NCBI RefSeq assembly: GCF_040954645.1
Contig: NC_092813.1
Location: 15,850,136 to 15,914,135, forward strand
DNA: 64,000 nt
Origin: Diabrotica undecimpunctata
Lineage: Eukaryota > Arthropoda > Insecta > Coleoptera > Chrysomelidae
Direction: 5' to 3'
Shown piece after piece: positions 47,190 through 58,179 of this stretch. The notes beneath the pieces are model-generated. The model did not search any database and was not told the DNA's origin. It saw only the letters and a list, made by a program, of their open reading frames with translations. A program made the position numbers and the translations under genes. Numbering within the stretch: position 1 is the stretch's first letter; every line of letters starts with the position of its first letter.

Positions 47190-49737
47190 CATTTTCGCTT
47201 TTCTTTATGTACTGAGATCTTCTCTGGCTCGATATGTGATTTTTCTCCATTCCTTCTTGTTATTCATTTTTCTTTTCTGGCCTTGTAGTCCAATTTCTTC
47301 CATATCTTTTTCTACCTCCTGATTCCATCTATTTTTTGGCCTTCCTTTTCTCTTTTTTAAAGTTATAGTGTAGTTCATTACCCTTTTTGAAGTCCTCGTG
47401 TTCGGCATCCTTTCTAGGTGACCTCGCCATCTTAGTCTCTGTGCCTTTATGACTCCTATTATGTTAGGTTGATTATATAATTTCTTTAACTCATCATTTG
47501 ATCTTCTTATCCATAAACCGTCCCTTATTATTCCTCCATATATCTTCCTCAGGATTTTCCTTTCCCATATCTCCAGTAAATTTTGTTCATTTTTTGTCAT
47601 TGTCCATGTCTCACTGCAGTACGTTACTATTGGTTGTATAGTTGTTTTGTATAACTGTATTTTTGCCTTTCTTGATAAAAACTTGCTTTTCAACATTCCA
47701 CTAAGAGCATGTACACTTCTATTGCCTGCCATTATTCTAGCTTGTATTTCTTCTTTAATGTTAGGTTTGCGTGATATTATTGTACCTAGGTATGTAAATC
47801 TTTCTACCATTTCGAATTCGTATGATAATCTTTCTTCTACTTCTACTTTAAACTTTTGTCCATCCCTGAACTGATCATCTGTCCACTGCATACATTTTGT
47901 TTTAGTTTCATTTATGTAAAGTCCCATTTTCTTTGCTGCTTTTACTATTCTCTGTACTATCTCCTGTAGCTCTTTTTTTCCTCTTGCCAGCAACACTATA
48001 TCATCCGCAAATGCCAAAACTTGGTGTCTTTTATGATATAGGAGTCCTTCTCTATTGATTTTCGCTTCTCGCATTATTTTTTCTAGGCATAAATTGAAGA
48101 GTAATGATGACAAAGGATCGCCCTGCCTTAATCCTTCGTTTACTATAAATTTGTCCGATACATGATTGTTTACTTTGACTCTGTTTTCTGTATTCTCTAA
48201 AGTAAGATGTATCATGTTACGCAACTTTCTGCTAACTCCCAGTTCCTCAAGGGTCTCTTTTAATTCCTTCCTTTTTATTCTATCGTATGCTTGCTGGAAG
48301 TCGATGAATAGCGCTATCGTTGGTAAGTTGTGTTCATAGCTTTCTGCTTGTAATTCTCTGATTATGAATACTTGGTCCGTTGTGCTTCTCCCTCGTCTAA
48401 ATCCGCATTGGTATTCGCCTATTATATTTTCAACTTCTTTTTCTAGCTTATCTTTTATGGATTTTGATAGGATTTTATATACGGTATTTAGTAACGCTAC
48501 TCCTCTGTAATTACTGCATTCTGTTTTGTCTCCTTTTTTGTGTAATGGGCAAATAATGGCTTCCTTCCAATCTTCGGGTATTCGTTCTTTTATCCATATC
48601 TCCTTTATGATCTTGTATATCCAATTATTTAGCAGTTTTCCACCATATTTCATCATCTCTGCTGTTATGTTATCGCTTCCAGGGGATTTGTTGTTTTTCA
48701 GATTTTTTATGATTTCCTCGATTTGTTCTTTGCTGGGTGAATTATCTTCTATGTCTTCTAAGTGTTCGATTCTTGCTTCTGTTTACACGTATTCTCTTTG
48801 GTTTGACTTATTATTGCCATTTAGTAATTCATCAAAATACTCTTTCCATCTTTCGGCAATTTCTGTTTCCCCGCTTATATTATTTCCTGCTTTGTTTTTG
48901 ACGAATATGGGTTTTTGTTGGAAACCTTTTTTTTCATTTCTAGCACCTTGATATAGGTTTTTTATTTTTTTATTTCTGTAATTCTCTTCTATTTCTTTTA
49001 GCTTATTTTCTATGAGTTTTCTCTTCTTTTCTCTCAGCACTCTCTTTACTTTTTGTCTTTGCTCCCTATATCTATTCTTTGTCTCTGTTGTTTCTTTCGT
49101 GATCATTTTAATCCGTAATGATTTTCTTATTTCTATTTCTTTTTGGCACTCTATGTCGAACCAGTCTTTCCTCTTTTTATTCTCTTGTTTGTTACATTCT
49201 TTTGCTGCTTTGTTTATTATTTGCTTTATGTTTTCCCATTTGTTCTCAGTTTGCTCTTCTATTTGTATCTTTTTTAGTTCTCTTTCCATTGTTTCCTCGT
49301 ATATGTCTTGCTCTTTCTTTGTTGCTAATCGAATTGGGTTATGTATACATTTCTTTTTTTTTATTTTGTTTTTGTTTTCTGGTATCAGTTGCTTAATTTT
49401 GATGCCCACCATGTAATGATCTGAGTCGGCGTCTGGTCCTCTGTATGTTCTTATCTTCTTTATACATTGCTGTTCTTCTTTTTCGATGAGCACGTGGTCT
49501 ATTTGGTTTTTAGTCTTTCTATCTGGCGATATCCAAGTTTCCTTGTGTATTTCTTTTCGTTCGAAATATGTGCTCATTATGATCATATTTTTTTCTCTTG
49601 CGAAATCTATCAGGAATTGTCCGTTCTCATTAGTTTCATTGTGTTTACTATATTTTCCTATTGTCGGTCTAAATACTTCTTCCTTCCCTATTTTGGCATT
49701 TGCGTCGCCTAGAATAATTTTCATATCATTCATATTC
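47190..49737 (-). mobile_element. RTE-like LINE, 5'-truncated
   Basis: A minus-strand copy. The 3' end has an A-rich tail (AAAGAAAAGCGAAAATGAAG) at 47170-47190 next to the Jockey element; the 5' truncation at 49737 falls inside the endonuclease and the neighbouring sequence is unrelated. Very few mutations, so probably young. Confidence 0.88.
47205..49733 (-). pseudogene. RTE-like endonuclease-reverse transcriptase, one stop
   Basis: One frame from 49733 to 47205 with a single TAA (48783-48785). Endonuclease part: IILGDANAKIGKEE, FRPTIGKYSKHNETNENG, STYFERKEIHKETWISPD, NQIDHVLIE and the DSDHYMV box. RT part: NNKSPGSDNITAEMMKYGG, NYRGVALLNTVYKILS, GFRRGRSTTDQVFIIRE, FIDFQQAYDRI, LRQGDPLSSLLFNL, LAFADDIVLLARG (catalytic FADD). 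Tail: LRWRGHLERMP and RKGRPKNRWNQEVEKDM. About 840 codons, lacking only the first part of the endonuclease. Confidence 0.92.
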
Positions 49738-50167
49738 AGCTCAGGCTGATGGCTCTATGGTCGGAACACACGCTCTTTTTTCTTCTTTTTAGGGACTCAA
49801 GTCCCGACGTAAAGCTAGAGTAAAATCAATAGAGTCAGTAAAGTAAATAGGGAGAAAAGCCTAGATGTGGCTACCCCTACAGTTAGGTGGCATAACCACA
49901 TTCACTAAAAACCGAGGATGTCCTATTACCCAGGGCATCTTAAGTAAATTTCAGATCATAGGCCTCCTCACGTAAGTCACACGATGAGGAGGGGTGGTGG
50001 AAAAGCCTGGGGGTCAGATAGGTACCACTTCGTCTAGCGAAGTGTGACCGGTTTGATCTTCGGACATGTGGATCCCATTTTTACATTGGTATACACATGT
50101 TCCTAGGGGCAGGGTTGATCACTGCGTGTGTGTGTGTATGTTTTTATTACATATCGGTTTCACATAA
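49738..50167. other. unassigned GC-richer segment
   Basis: No coding frame. It contains a small palindrome (GGGACTCAAGTCCC, 49792-49805), a GT-rich stretch (50126-50140) and TTTTTATTACATATCGGTTTCACATAATAAT, whose end resembles 37515-37533 (TTTTTATTACATTGCGGTTTCACATTA). Perhaps a leader or 3' tail of a LINE family. Confidence 0.4.
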
Positions 50168-50189
50168 TAACAATAATAATAATAATAAT
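50168..50189. repeat. (TAA)n target of R4/Dong copy 1
   Basis: A run of AATAATAATAATAATAATT immediately upstream of the first R4-like copy. Confidence 0.85.
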
Positions 50190-51108
50190 TAGGCACCTGG
50201 ATGAGTAAACCTCTGCATGGGCGACATCTTAATGAGATCAGCCAAGAATATGTCGACAATATAGCGTCGAACTATTGGTTGACATCAGGAAAGATGTTTC
50301 CCGAGACTGAGGGTTTCCTACTTGCCATTCAGGATCAGGTTATTCCAACTAAAAATTACCTGAAATATATTGTTAAAGATCCTCAAGTCCAAAATGACAA
50401 ATGCCGATATGGATGCCAAGCCCAAGAAACCATCCAACATCTTACCGGTGGCTGCCAGGCATTTGTCGGTACTGATTATAAAGAACGTCATGACTCAGTA
50501 GGAAAGATTATCCACCAAGAACTAGCTGACAAACTGGGACTTCTCCAAACCGACCATTTTCCTTATTATCAATACGTCCCTGATAGAATGCTTGAAAATG
50601 ACAACTACAAGCTATACTGGGACCGCACTGTGCTTACAGACCAACCAGTGGCCCATAATAGACCCGATCTCATACTAGTTAATAAAATTACTAGGCAAAC
50701 AACACTTATTGATGTGGCGATACCCAACACCAATAATTTACGTGTTAAATACAACGAAAAGATCGCCAAGTACAGAGATCTAGAAATACAAATCAGGAGA
50801 CAATGTAGAATGGAAAGTACCCAGACGATACCTATTATTCTTTCTACCACTGGAGTCATCCCGAAAACCCCCTTCATAAAAAAGCTGGGTCTAAATGAAC
50901 ATCTATATAAGATTATGCAGAAAGCTGTGTTACTTTCGACGTCCAGATGCGTACGAAAATTTTTGGGAGATACACCGACATACCAATTCACCTAGGACTC
51001 GATAACATGGAAAGAGTCCCACCAGAGCTCAATCCTTTTGATACCGTAGGTATCTGGGATGAGTGAATTTTCCCCTTAGAGGGAGTGTGAGCCGTATGGC
51101 TAAATCTG
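50190..51108 (+). mobile_element. R4/Dong-like LINE copy 1 (5'-truncated)
   Basis: Begins after a TAA run at a point equal to 53535 in copy 3. Frame 50201-50995 encodes the C-terminal endonuclease part: zinc motif CRYGCQAQETIQHLTGGC and RPDLILVNKITRQTTLIDV (PD...D). The 3' untranslated part runs to CTAAATCTGGATAATAATAA. There is a local change near 50875 (PKTPFIKKLGL instead of a longer segment). The coding part is otherwise intact. Confidence 0.9.
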
Positions 51109-51132
51109 GATAATAATAATAATTATTATTAA

Positions 51133-51688
51133 TTAATTATTATCAATACGTCCCTGATAGAATGCTTGAAAATGACAACTACAAGCTATACTGGGACCGC
51201 ACTGTGCTTACAGACCACCCAGTGGCCCATAATAGACAGGATCTCATACTAGTTAATAAAATTACTAGGCAAACAACACTTATTGATGTGGCGATACCCA
51301 ACACCAATAATTTACGTGTTAAATACAACGAAAAGATCGCCAAGTACAGAGATCTAGAAATACAAATCAGGAGACAATGGAGAATGGAAAGTACCCAGAC
51401 GATACCTATTATTCTTTCTACCACTGGAGTCATCCCAAAGAGCCTCCTAGAAGACATAAAAAGCTGGGTCTAAATGAATATCTATATAAGATTATGCAGA
51501 AAGCTGTGTTACTTTCGACGTCCAGATGCGTACGAAAATTTTTGGGAGATACACCGACATACCAAGTTACCTAGGACTCGATAACATGGAAAGAGTCCCA
51601 CCAGAGCTCAATCCTTTTGATACCGTAGGTATCTGGGATGAGTGAATTTTCCTCTTAGAGGGAGTGTGAGCCGTATGGCTAAATCTGG

Positions 51689-51693
<5 letters not shown>
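51133..51693 (+). mobile_element. R4/Dong-like LINE copy 2 (5'-truncated)
   Basis: Starts at ATTATCAATACGTCCCTGAT after an (ATA)n stretch (51112-51140), equal to position 53905 of copy 3. Frame 51162-51473 retains the PD...D endonuclease box; a 1-base shift near 51465 changes the last part. Ends in GGATAATAATAATAATAATA. Confidence 0.9.
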
Positions 51694-51724
<31 letters not shown>

Positions 51725-51733
51725 TAATAATAA

Positions 51734-51766
<33 letters not shown>

Positions 51767-51788
51767 ATAATAAATAATAAATAATAAA
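51694..51788. repeat. (TAA)n/(TA)n between R4 copies
   Basis: ATAATAATA repeated about ten times, a TATATA stretch with TATATG, then AATAATAAATAATAAATAAT. Expected tail of copy 2 and target of copy 3. Confidence 0.92.
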
Positions 51789-54338
51789 AAACTCTCCGTT
51801 TATTCAGGTCGCCTAAGGAGATACAAAGTTAGTAACAACCGTAAATGCGACAATATACTTTTTGAGAATGCAGAGAAGGCTTTCTATAGAAAACTAAGTT
51901 CCACCGTAGAAAATGTAAATAAATCCTACCCAAGCCAAGAAGAAATTCATGAGTTTTGGGGAAACCAACTTTCGACGCCAGCTACTCATAACAACAATGC
52001 TGGATGGATTGAACAAACGACGAACAACTGTCAACACTACAGTAATATTCCTTATGAACCTTTCACCACTGAAGAAGTCTCGAACATTATCAAAGAGCTT
52101 CATAACTGGAAATCTCCTGGACCAGACGGAGTTCAAAACTTCTGGCTAAAGAAGTTTTGGAGTGTTCATGAGCTTTTAACAGCATTTATTAATAATATTA
52201 TTTCTAATTCACAGGAAATACCATCATTTCTTACTCAGGGAACTACTTATCTAATACCGAAGGATCAAAGTAACACCCAAGATCCAGCAAAGTACCGCCC
52301 AATTACTTGTCTTCCAACTTTGTACAAATTGGTCACATCCTGTGTGGCCCGGCGTATCTACCAACATTGTGCTCTGAACAATATCATAGAGCCTCAACAG
52401 AAAGGATGCGCTAAGGGGTCCATGGGCTGCAAGGAACAACTTATTATCGACTCAGTCATTTCTAACCAGGCATACAACAAAAAAAGAAACCTTTTTACTG
52501 CCTTCATTGACTACAAGAAGGCTTTTGATTCAGTGCCGCATGAATGGCTTATAGATATATTGAAAATATATAAAGTCGATGATAATCTCGTGACCTTTTT
52601 GAAGCATATAATGGCAGAGTGGAAGACTAAAATTCACCTTCAAATACCGGGTGAAATTAATATCGAAACTGAAGATATCCCTATTAACCGGGGGCTTTTC
52701 CAGGGGGACTCGTTGAGTCCACTTTGGTTTTGCCTAGCAATGAACCCACTATCTCAGCTGCTGAACTCTACTGACTCAGGTTTTAGCATCAAAAATAACA
52801 ACACTGTTGTAGCGAAGCTTAATCATCTGTTGTATATGGATGATTTAAAATTAATGGCTTCCACTCGAAACCACCTAGATGAGATGCTAAAAACTGTAGA
52901 AAATTTCTCAAATGATATCAGTATGAATTTTGGACTAGACAAGTGCCGTATACTAAACATAGTCAGAGGAAAGGTTCAGCCCGGAGGTTTCGATATGCAA
53001 GATGGCCAAAACATCGAGGCAATGGGTGAAAATGATATGTACAAATATCTCGGAGTAAAACAAGCGCGGAAAATTGACCATAAACAAATGAAAACTGAAC
53101 TAACTTCGGAGTTCGTGCGAAGAGTAAGACAACTAAATCGGTCATATCTTAACAGTAAAAATTTGTTTAAGGCATTAAATACGTACGCCTGTTCCGCGCT
53201 GAGCTACTCATTTGGTATTATAAAGTGGTCAAAAACGGATATAGAGGGTCTTCAGCGGAAAGTAAGAACACTTCTCACAAAGGCGCAAAAACATCATCCA
53301 CGTAGTGCAGTAGAGAGAACAACATTACCGCGGTATCAAGGGGGAAGAGGACTTATGGATATAGGTGAGCAATTGGATAAACAAATTGCTAATTTAAGAA
53401 CTTATTTTCAGGTACAGGCTGAGACATCTACTTTACATCGAGCAATTTGCGCAGTAGATGATACGACGCCGCTTAAACTGAGGGAACAAGAAATGCGCAT
53501 AAACCACCTGACTAAGCAAGACAAAATGCGCGCCTGGATGAGTAAACCTCTGCATGGGCGACATCTTAATGAGATCAGCCAAGAATATGTCGACAATACA
53601 GCGTCGAACTATTGGTTGACATCAGGAAAGATGTTTCCCGAGACTGAGGGTTTCCTACTTGCCATTCAGGATCAGGTTATTCCAACTAAAAATTACCTGA
53701 AATATATTGTTAAAGATCCTCAAGTCCAAAATGACAAATGCCGATATGGATGCCAAGCCCAAGAAACAATTCAACATCTCACCGGTGGCTGCCAGGCATT
53801 TGTCGGTACTGATTATAAAGAACGTCATGACTCAGTAGGAAAGATTATCCACCAAGAACTAGCTGACAAACTGGGACTTCTCCAAACCGACCATCTTCCT
53901 TATTATCAATACGTCCCTGATAGAATGCTTGAAAATGACAACTACAAGCTATACTGGGACCGCACTGTGCTCACAGACCAACCAGTGGCGCATAATAGAC
54001 CGGATCTCATACTAGTTAATAAACTTACTAGAAAAACAACACTAATTGATGTGGCGATACCCAACACCAACAATTTACTTGTTAAATACAACGAAAAGAT
54101 CGCCAAGTACAGAGATCTAGAAATACAAATCAGGAGACAATGGAGAATGGAAAGTACCCAGACAGTACCTATTATTCTGTCTACTACTGGTGTTATTCCC
54201 AAGAACCTGCTAGAGAACATAAAACAGCTGGGACTAAATGAACATCTCTATAAGGCCATACAGAAAGCTGTACTCCTCGTGACGTCCAGATGTGTACGAA
54301 AATTTTTGGGAGATACTCCAACATACCAAGTCACCTAG
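51789..54338 (+). CDS. R4/Dong reverse transcriptase with restriction-like endonuclease (partial)
   Basis: About 850 codons without a stop. RT: NWKSPGPDGVQNFWLKKFW, KYRPITCLPTLYKLVTSC, GCKEQLIIDSVISNQA, FIDYKKAFDSVPHEWL, INRGLFQGDSLSPLWFCL, LLYMDDLKLMA (catalytic YMDD), YKYLGVKQ. After a basic linker (LPRYQGGRGLMDI) comes the C-terminal domain: zinc motif C-x3-C-x7-H-x4-C in CRYGCQAQETIQHLTGGC and a PD-(D/E)XK-type nuclease core RPDLILVNKLTRKTTLIDV. This protein nicks its target and copies the RNA there. The N-terminal zinc-finger/Myb part is cut off at 51789. No start codon is given because the copy is truncated. Confidence 0.93.
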   Translation, partial: KLSVYSGRLRRYKVSNNRKCDNILFENAEKAFYRKLSSTVENVNKSYPSQEEIHEFWGNQLSTPATHNNNAGWIEQTTNNCQHYSNIPYEPFTTEEVSNIIKELHNWKSPGPDGVQNFWLKKFWSVHELLTAFINNIISNSQEIPSFLTQGTTYLIPKDQSNTQDPAKYRPITCLPTLYKLVTSCVARRIYQHCALNNIIEPQQKGCAKGSMGCKEQLIIDSVISNQAYNKKRNLFTAFIDYKKAFDSVPHEWLIDILKIYKVDDNLVTFLKHIMAEWKTKIHLQIPGEINIETEDIPINRGLFQGDSLSPLWFCLAMNPLSQLLNSTDSGFSIKNNNTVVAKLNHLLYMDDLKLMASTRNHLDEMLKTVENFSNDISMNFGLDKCRILNIVRGKVQPGGFDMQDGQNIEAMGENDMYKYLGVKQARKIDHKQMKTELTSEFVRRVRQLNRSYLNSKNLFKALNTYACSALSYSFGIIKWSKTDIEGLQRKVRTLLTKAQKHHPRSAVERTTLPRYQGGRGLMDIGEQLDKQIANLRTYFQVQAETSTLHRAICAVDDTTPLKLREQEMRINHLTKQDKMRAWMSKPLHGRHLNEISQEYVDNTASNYWLTSGKMFPETEGFLLAIQDQVIPTKNYLKYIVKDPQVQNDKCRYGCQAQETIQHLTGGCQAFVGTDYKERHDSVGKIIHQELADKLGLLQTDHLPYYQYVPDRMLENDNYKLYWDRTVLTDQPVAHNRPDLILVNKLTRKTTLIDVAIPNTNNLLVKYNEKIAKYRDLEIQIRRQWRMESTQTVPIILSTTGVIPKNLLENIKQLGLNEHLYKAIQKAVLLVTSRCVRKFLGDTPTYQVT

Positions 54339-54450
54339 GGCTCGATAACACGGAAAGAGTCCCACCAGAGCTCAATCCTTTTGATACCGTAGGTATCGGG
54401 GATGAGTGAATTTCCCCCTTAGAGGGAGTGTGAGCCGTATGGCTAAATCT
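51789..54450 (+). mobile_element. R4/Dong-like LINE copy 3 (longest)
   Basis: Open frame from the truncation point to 54338, then a 3' untranslated part (TAGGGCTCGATAACACGG...GGATAATAATAATA). Only the N-terminus is missing. The family's restriction-like endonuclease and the TAA-repeat flanks place it in the R4/Dong group. Confidence 0.93.
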
Positions 54451-54461
54451 GGATAATAATA

Positions 54462-54550
54462 ATATATCCTTTTGATACCGTAGGTATCTGGGATGAGTGA
54501 ATTTTCCCCTTAGAGGGAGTGTGAGCCGTATGGCTAAATCTGGATAATAA
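54462..54550 (+). mobile_element. R4/Dong-like copy 4 (3' UTR only)
   Basis: ATCCTTTTGATACCGTAGGT...GGATAATAATGATGA: the last 80 bases of the family after the TAA tail of copy 3. Confidence 0.9.
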
Positions 54551-54705
54551 TGATGATACACCGACATACCAAGTCACCTAGGACTCGATAACATGGAAAG
54601 AGTCCCACTAGAGCTCAATCCTTTTGATACCGTAGGTATCTGGGATGAGTGAATTTTCCCCCTAGAGGGAGTGTGAGCTGTATGGCTAAATCTGGATAGT
54701 AATAA
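54551..54705 (+). mobile_element. R4/Dong-like copy 5 (end of ORF and 3' UTR)
   Basis: ATACACCGACATACCAAGTC (equal to the last codons of copy 3), then the whole 3' UTR to GGATAGTAATAATAG. Follows directly on copy 4. It shares a few substitutions with copy 1 (CATGG) rather than copy 3 (CACGG). Confidence 0.9.
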
Positions 54706-54709
54706 TAGC

Positions 54710-57478
54710 GTTTATTGTCCAACAGAATCCATTTATAGGACAAAATACAATACTAAAGTTAAATGATATATTAATAATTCATAAGTACTAACTAAATAAC
54801 ACATTTTTCGAGTATTTTACCTTAACATAAAGAAACTACTCAATCACCTAGGTAGATCTCAGCCATCCTAGTAAGCTGCTTTAACTGCAGTGAAATATAT
54901 CGCAGTAAGCACTTAAGGAATTATAATAGTTGCACATGAGAAATAGAGGAGAATTTAACATAAGATTAGTTCTAGTTTGTGTAATTCTGAACGTAATCGA
55001 ATTTCTCACTGGATAAGATGGAAGGTTAAAATTTATTTGTCGAAGAATATCAGGGCAGTCAATGAGATTATGTAGTAGCTTGTACAGTAATATTAGGGAG
55101 GCATTAATTCGTCTAGATTCTAATGATACTACGTCCAAACCGCTACACAACTCACTATTGCTGATGCCCCTCTTGGGATATATGCCGTTAATTTTGAAAG
55201 ACAAAAATTTTAAAAATTTACGTTGCACCTGCTCTATAAGTTGGATATGTACATCATAAAAAGGTGACCAAATGACAGAGGCATATTCCAGTTTACAGCG
55301 TACAAAAGTGTAATAAAGTAATTTAATTGCCTTAATATTAGTAAGATTTCGACTATTTCTAATTATGAATCTATAAGATTTAAGTGCTTTTTTAACCTTT
55401 AGATTTACATGTTCAACAAAGGTGAGTTTATAATCAAATGTAACTCCAAGGTCTTTAATTTTATTTAAACGTTCAAGTTCATTGCCATTGATAATATAAG
55501 GATGGTATAAATTAGACTGTTTCCTAGAATAACTAACTACTTTGCACTTATTGGCATTAAGATTCAAATTATTTGCATTACACCATTCATGTACACGATT
55601 CAGTTCACTCTGCAAAAAATAACAATCATTAAGGTCACTTATCAATGAATAAATCTTTAAATCATCGGCATAACATAAACATGGTGCAGAAATTGATTCA
55701 CACAGATCGTTAATAAATAACAAGAACAATAATGGACCTAGATTAGAACCTTATGGAACCCCTGAAGAAGCTAGGTACTTTTCCGATTTGTAACCATTAT
55801 AAGCAACAAACTGCGTTCTATTTGACAAGTAAGACCTCATAAAAGTCACGGCATCCTCAGAAAGACCAAAGAGACACAATTTAGAAAGTAATACGCCGTG
55901 GTGAATTCTGTCGAACGCCTTCGTAAAGTCAGTATATATGACGTCAACTTGACTTCTATTATCTAGGGCCGCTGAGATATATTGTGTGACCATTAATAAG
56001 TATGTCACAGTGGACCGGTTGGAGACAAAACCATGTTGATATTGAGACAGCTGATTACGAGTGCGTGAGTAAATACGATTATACAAAACTATTTCAAAGA
56101 CTTTCGATAGATTGCAAATAATGGAAATTGGTCTGTAGTTTTCTACCTGACCCTTTTCACCAGTTTTGAATATTGGGCACACTTTTGACTCCTTTAAGAG
56201 ACTCAGATATTCCTTGTTAAGAAGACATAAATTAAAAATTTTTAATAGTGGCACAGTTAAGGCACCTATGCAATCCTTAACCAAAAAGGATGGAATATTA
56301 TCAGGTCCACATGTCATTTTGTCTTTCAATTTCTTACTAGCCACAATTATCTCAGACTCTAAAATAGGATAAAAATTTAAGTAATCTGCGTTAATTGAGG
56401 AAGAGTTAGCCTTGAAATTAATATCTGATGACAGAAAAACACTCTTGAAAAATTCTGCAAACATATTCACAATATTTTGTGGGTCGAAGGTAGTAATGTC
56501 ATTATATTTCATCACACCAGGAATTCTTGAACTATTATTTTTTGAATTTACGTACGACCAAAACTTCTTGGGGTTGATGGATAAAACAATTTGGATATTC
56601 TCGATATATACATTGTAGGCCAAACTGATTTTTGATTTGACAAGGTGTCTTAACCGTTGAAACTCAAGCAAATCACACTGATTTTTGAATCGTTTAAACT
56701 TTTTTCTAAACTTTGCTTTTAATTTGATGTTGTGAATGATATCAGCATCGAACCAGGGTGGGTATTTATGGCTAAAGTTTTTGTAAACTGGAATATACTT
56801 ATTGAACACAGAAAAAATCTTATCATAAAAGTTATTTAAAGTTTCATTAACGTCATTAGAAGTATGCAGAGAGTTCCAAACCGTTTCATACAGTTCTCGA
56901 TATAAAGCAGGAAAATTTGCTGTTTTAAAGTTGTAAGTTAATTGCTCCAAACCATACCTAAATTTAGGCTCTTTTACAAATATATCCGTAAATGTTATTA
57001 GAAGAGCTGGGTGATGAGAGTCTTCATAGACCAAAGGTGAGTCATCATGCTTCACTTCACAACTGAAATGCGATAAGACCAAATCTAGCAGTCTACCCAA
57101 GTGATTAACAACATTGTTAAATTGTCTAAGGCCAGTAGAGCCCGCAAAACTTAAAACTACAGAAGTTTTGAAATCAGACATATCATTATCTATAAACTTT
57201 GAAACATTGAAATCGCCTAGTACCATGCAGTCATTATTTAAGTAATCAAATTGCCCCAAGCAATCGAGAAAATATTCAAAGTCTACCAAACTTAACCTAT
57301 CAGGTAAATAAACAACAACTATATAAAAATATTTGTAATCAATCCGGCACTTGACAATAATAAGATCAATAAGTGGAAATTGTGCGTCGAGAGCAGTAAT
57401 GTCCAATATTTCAGATGTTATGAAATTTTTTGCTGCACAAGCAAAATATTGAGGTTTTAAAGTTGTTATTATACCCAT
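54710..57478 (-). mobile_element. Jockey/CR1-like LINE A, 5'-truncated, minus strand
   Basis: A minus-strand LINE with 3' end at about 54710 (GGACAATAAACGCTATTATTA), which merges with the TAA run at the end of R4 copy 5. The 5' end at 57478 lies inside the endonuclease, next to the start of LINE B. Confidence 0.88.
54881..57478 (-). pseudogene. LINE A endonuclease-reverse transcriptase, one stop
   Basis: One frame of about 865 codons broken once by TAA at 55752-55754. Endonuclease: MVLGDFNVSKFIDNDM, LGRLLDLVLSHF, EDSHHPALLITF. RT: LKDKMTCGPDNIPSFLVKDC, NYRPISIICNLSKVFEIVL, QHGFVSNRSTVTYLLMVTQY, VIYTDFTKAFDRIHHGVLL, then SSGVP, stop, GSNLGPLLFLLFINDL (CAA to TAA at the conserved Gln), LCYADDLKIYSLI (catalytic YADD). 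Tail: KDLGVTFDYKLTFVEHV, YASVIWSPFYD. The first 80 or so endonuclease residues are absent. Confidence 0.92.
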
Positions 57479-57560
57479 ATATACCCAGAGTGTATACTCA
57501 TAAACTTTTCAAAACACATTAATTACAATAAAATCCTCTAATAACCAAATAGAACAAATT

Positions 57561-58076
57561 ATGGAAACTGATATAAATAACCTGACAGGATCCATAAGTA
57601 ATAGAATTTAAACATCTTCCTTAAAAACTCCAACATCATCAACCTCAAACAACATCAGAAATCCTACTCCAGTAGAAATAACACCAAATTCAATTACTAC
57701 AAACGTCCCTAATCAACTAAAAAGGTTCATCTCATCTTCTCCAGACATTAACGAAAATACCCCACAGACCGATTCACAGATATTTACTTCTCCTGTAGTA
57801 AGCAAACCAAAAAAAAAGTCAAAAAAGTCAGCCAGAAATTCCCGCGAAGAACTTTTACTTTCACTAGAGTCAATTAAAGAGAAAATAGAAAACAGATCAC
57901 CACCGTTTATCCTAAACTATAATGAAATATCTGACTTTCTAGAAAACACAATATATGCCAAACACCCTGAAATAATTTCAAAAGATTACTCGAATGAAAC
58001 TGCCGAGCTAATTGAGATCCTTAATTTTGTTCACGCTTATACCCACAATTCAAAATTAAAAAATAAATATAACTAG
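57561..58076 (+). pseudogene. LINE B ORF1
   Basis: Starts METDINNLTGSISNRI, TAA, then TSSLKTPTSSTSNNIRNPTP; a Ser/Thr/Pro-rich N-terminus, a Lys-rich stretch (KPKKKSKKSARNSREEL), then a helical C-terminus (LNYNEISDFLENTIYAKHPE, AELIEILNFVHAYTHNSKLK). The C-terminal layout resembles ORF1 ends of I/Nimb-type LINEs. One nonsense codon. A shorter copy, 28 bases deleted in the middle, is at 37673-37958. Confidence 0.65.
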
Positions 58077-58179
58077 ATTAAAAAGAAACTAAAACCCAAT
58101 AATATCTCTTCCACAGAAGAAACAGATGAATAATTATCTCAGGCAGAATTTTAACATATCCAATTCCTTTATTTTAGGA

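Larger units (their letters stand above)
43956..47190 (+). mobile_element. Jockey-clade LINE, long but broken
   Basis: ORF1 (43956-44505) with three zinc knuckles and ORF2 (44500-47142) with endonuclease and reverse transcriptase. The start is truncated inside ORF1, next to an RTE fragment. The 3' end is near 47190, where a minus-strand LINE begins. The order and the ORF1/ORF2 overlap are typical for Jockey. Confidence 0.88.

Noticed and set aside
49012..49749. Several Phe/Leu-rich plus-strand frames
   Set aside because: Antisense shadows of the Lys-rich RTE endonuclease region.
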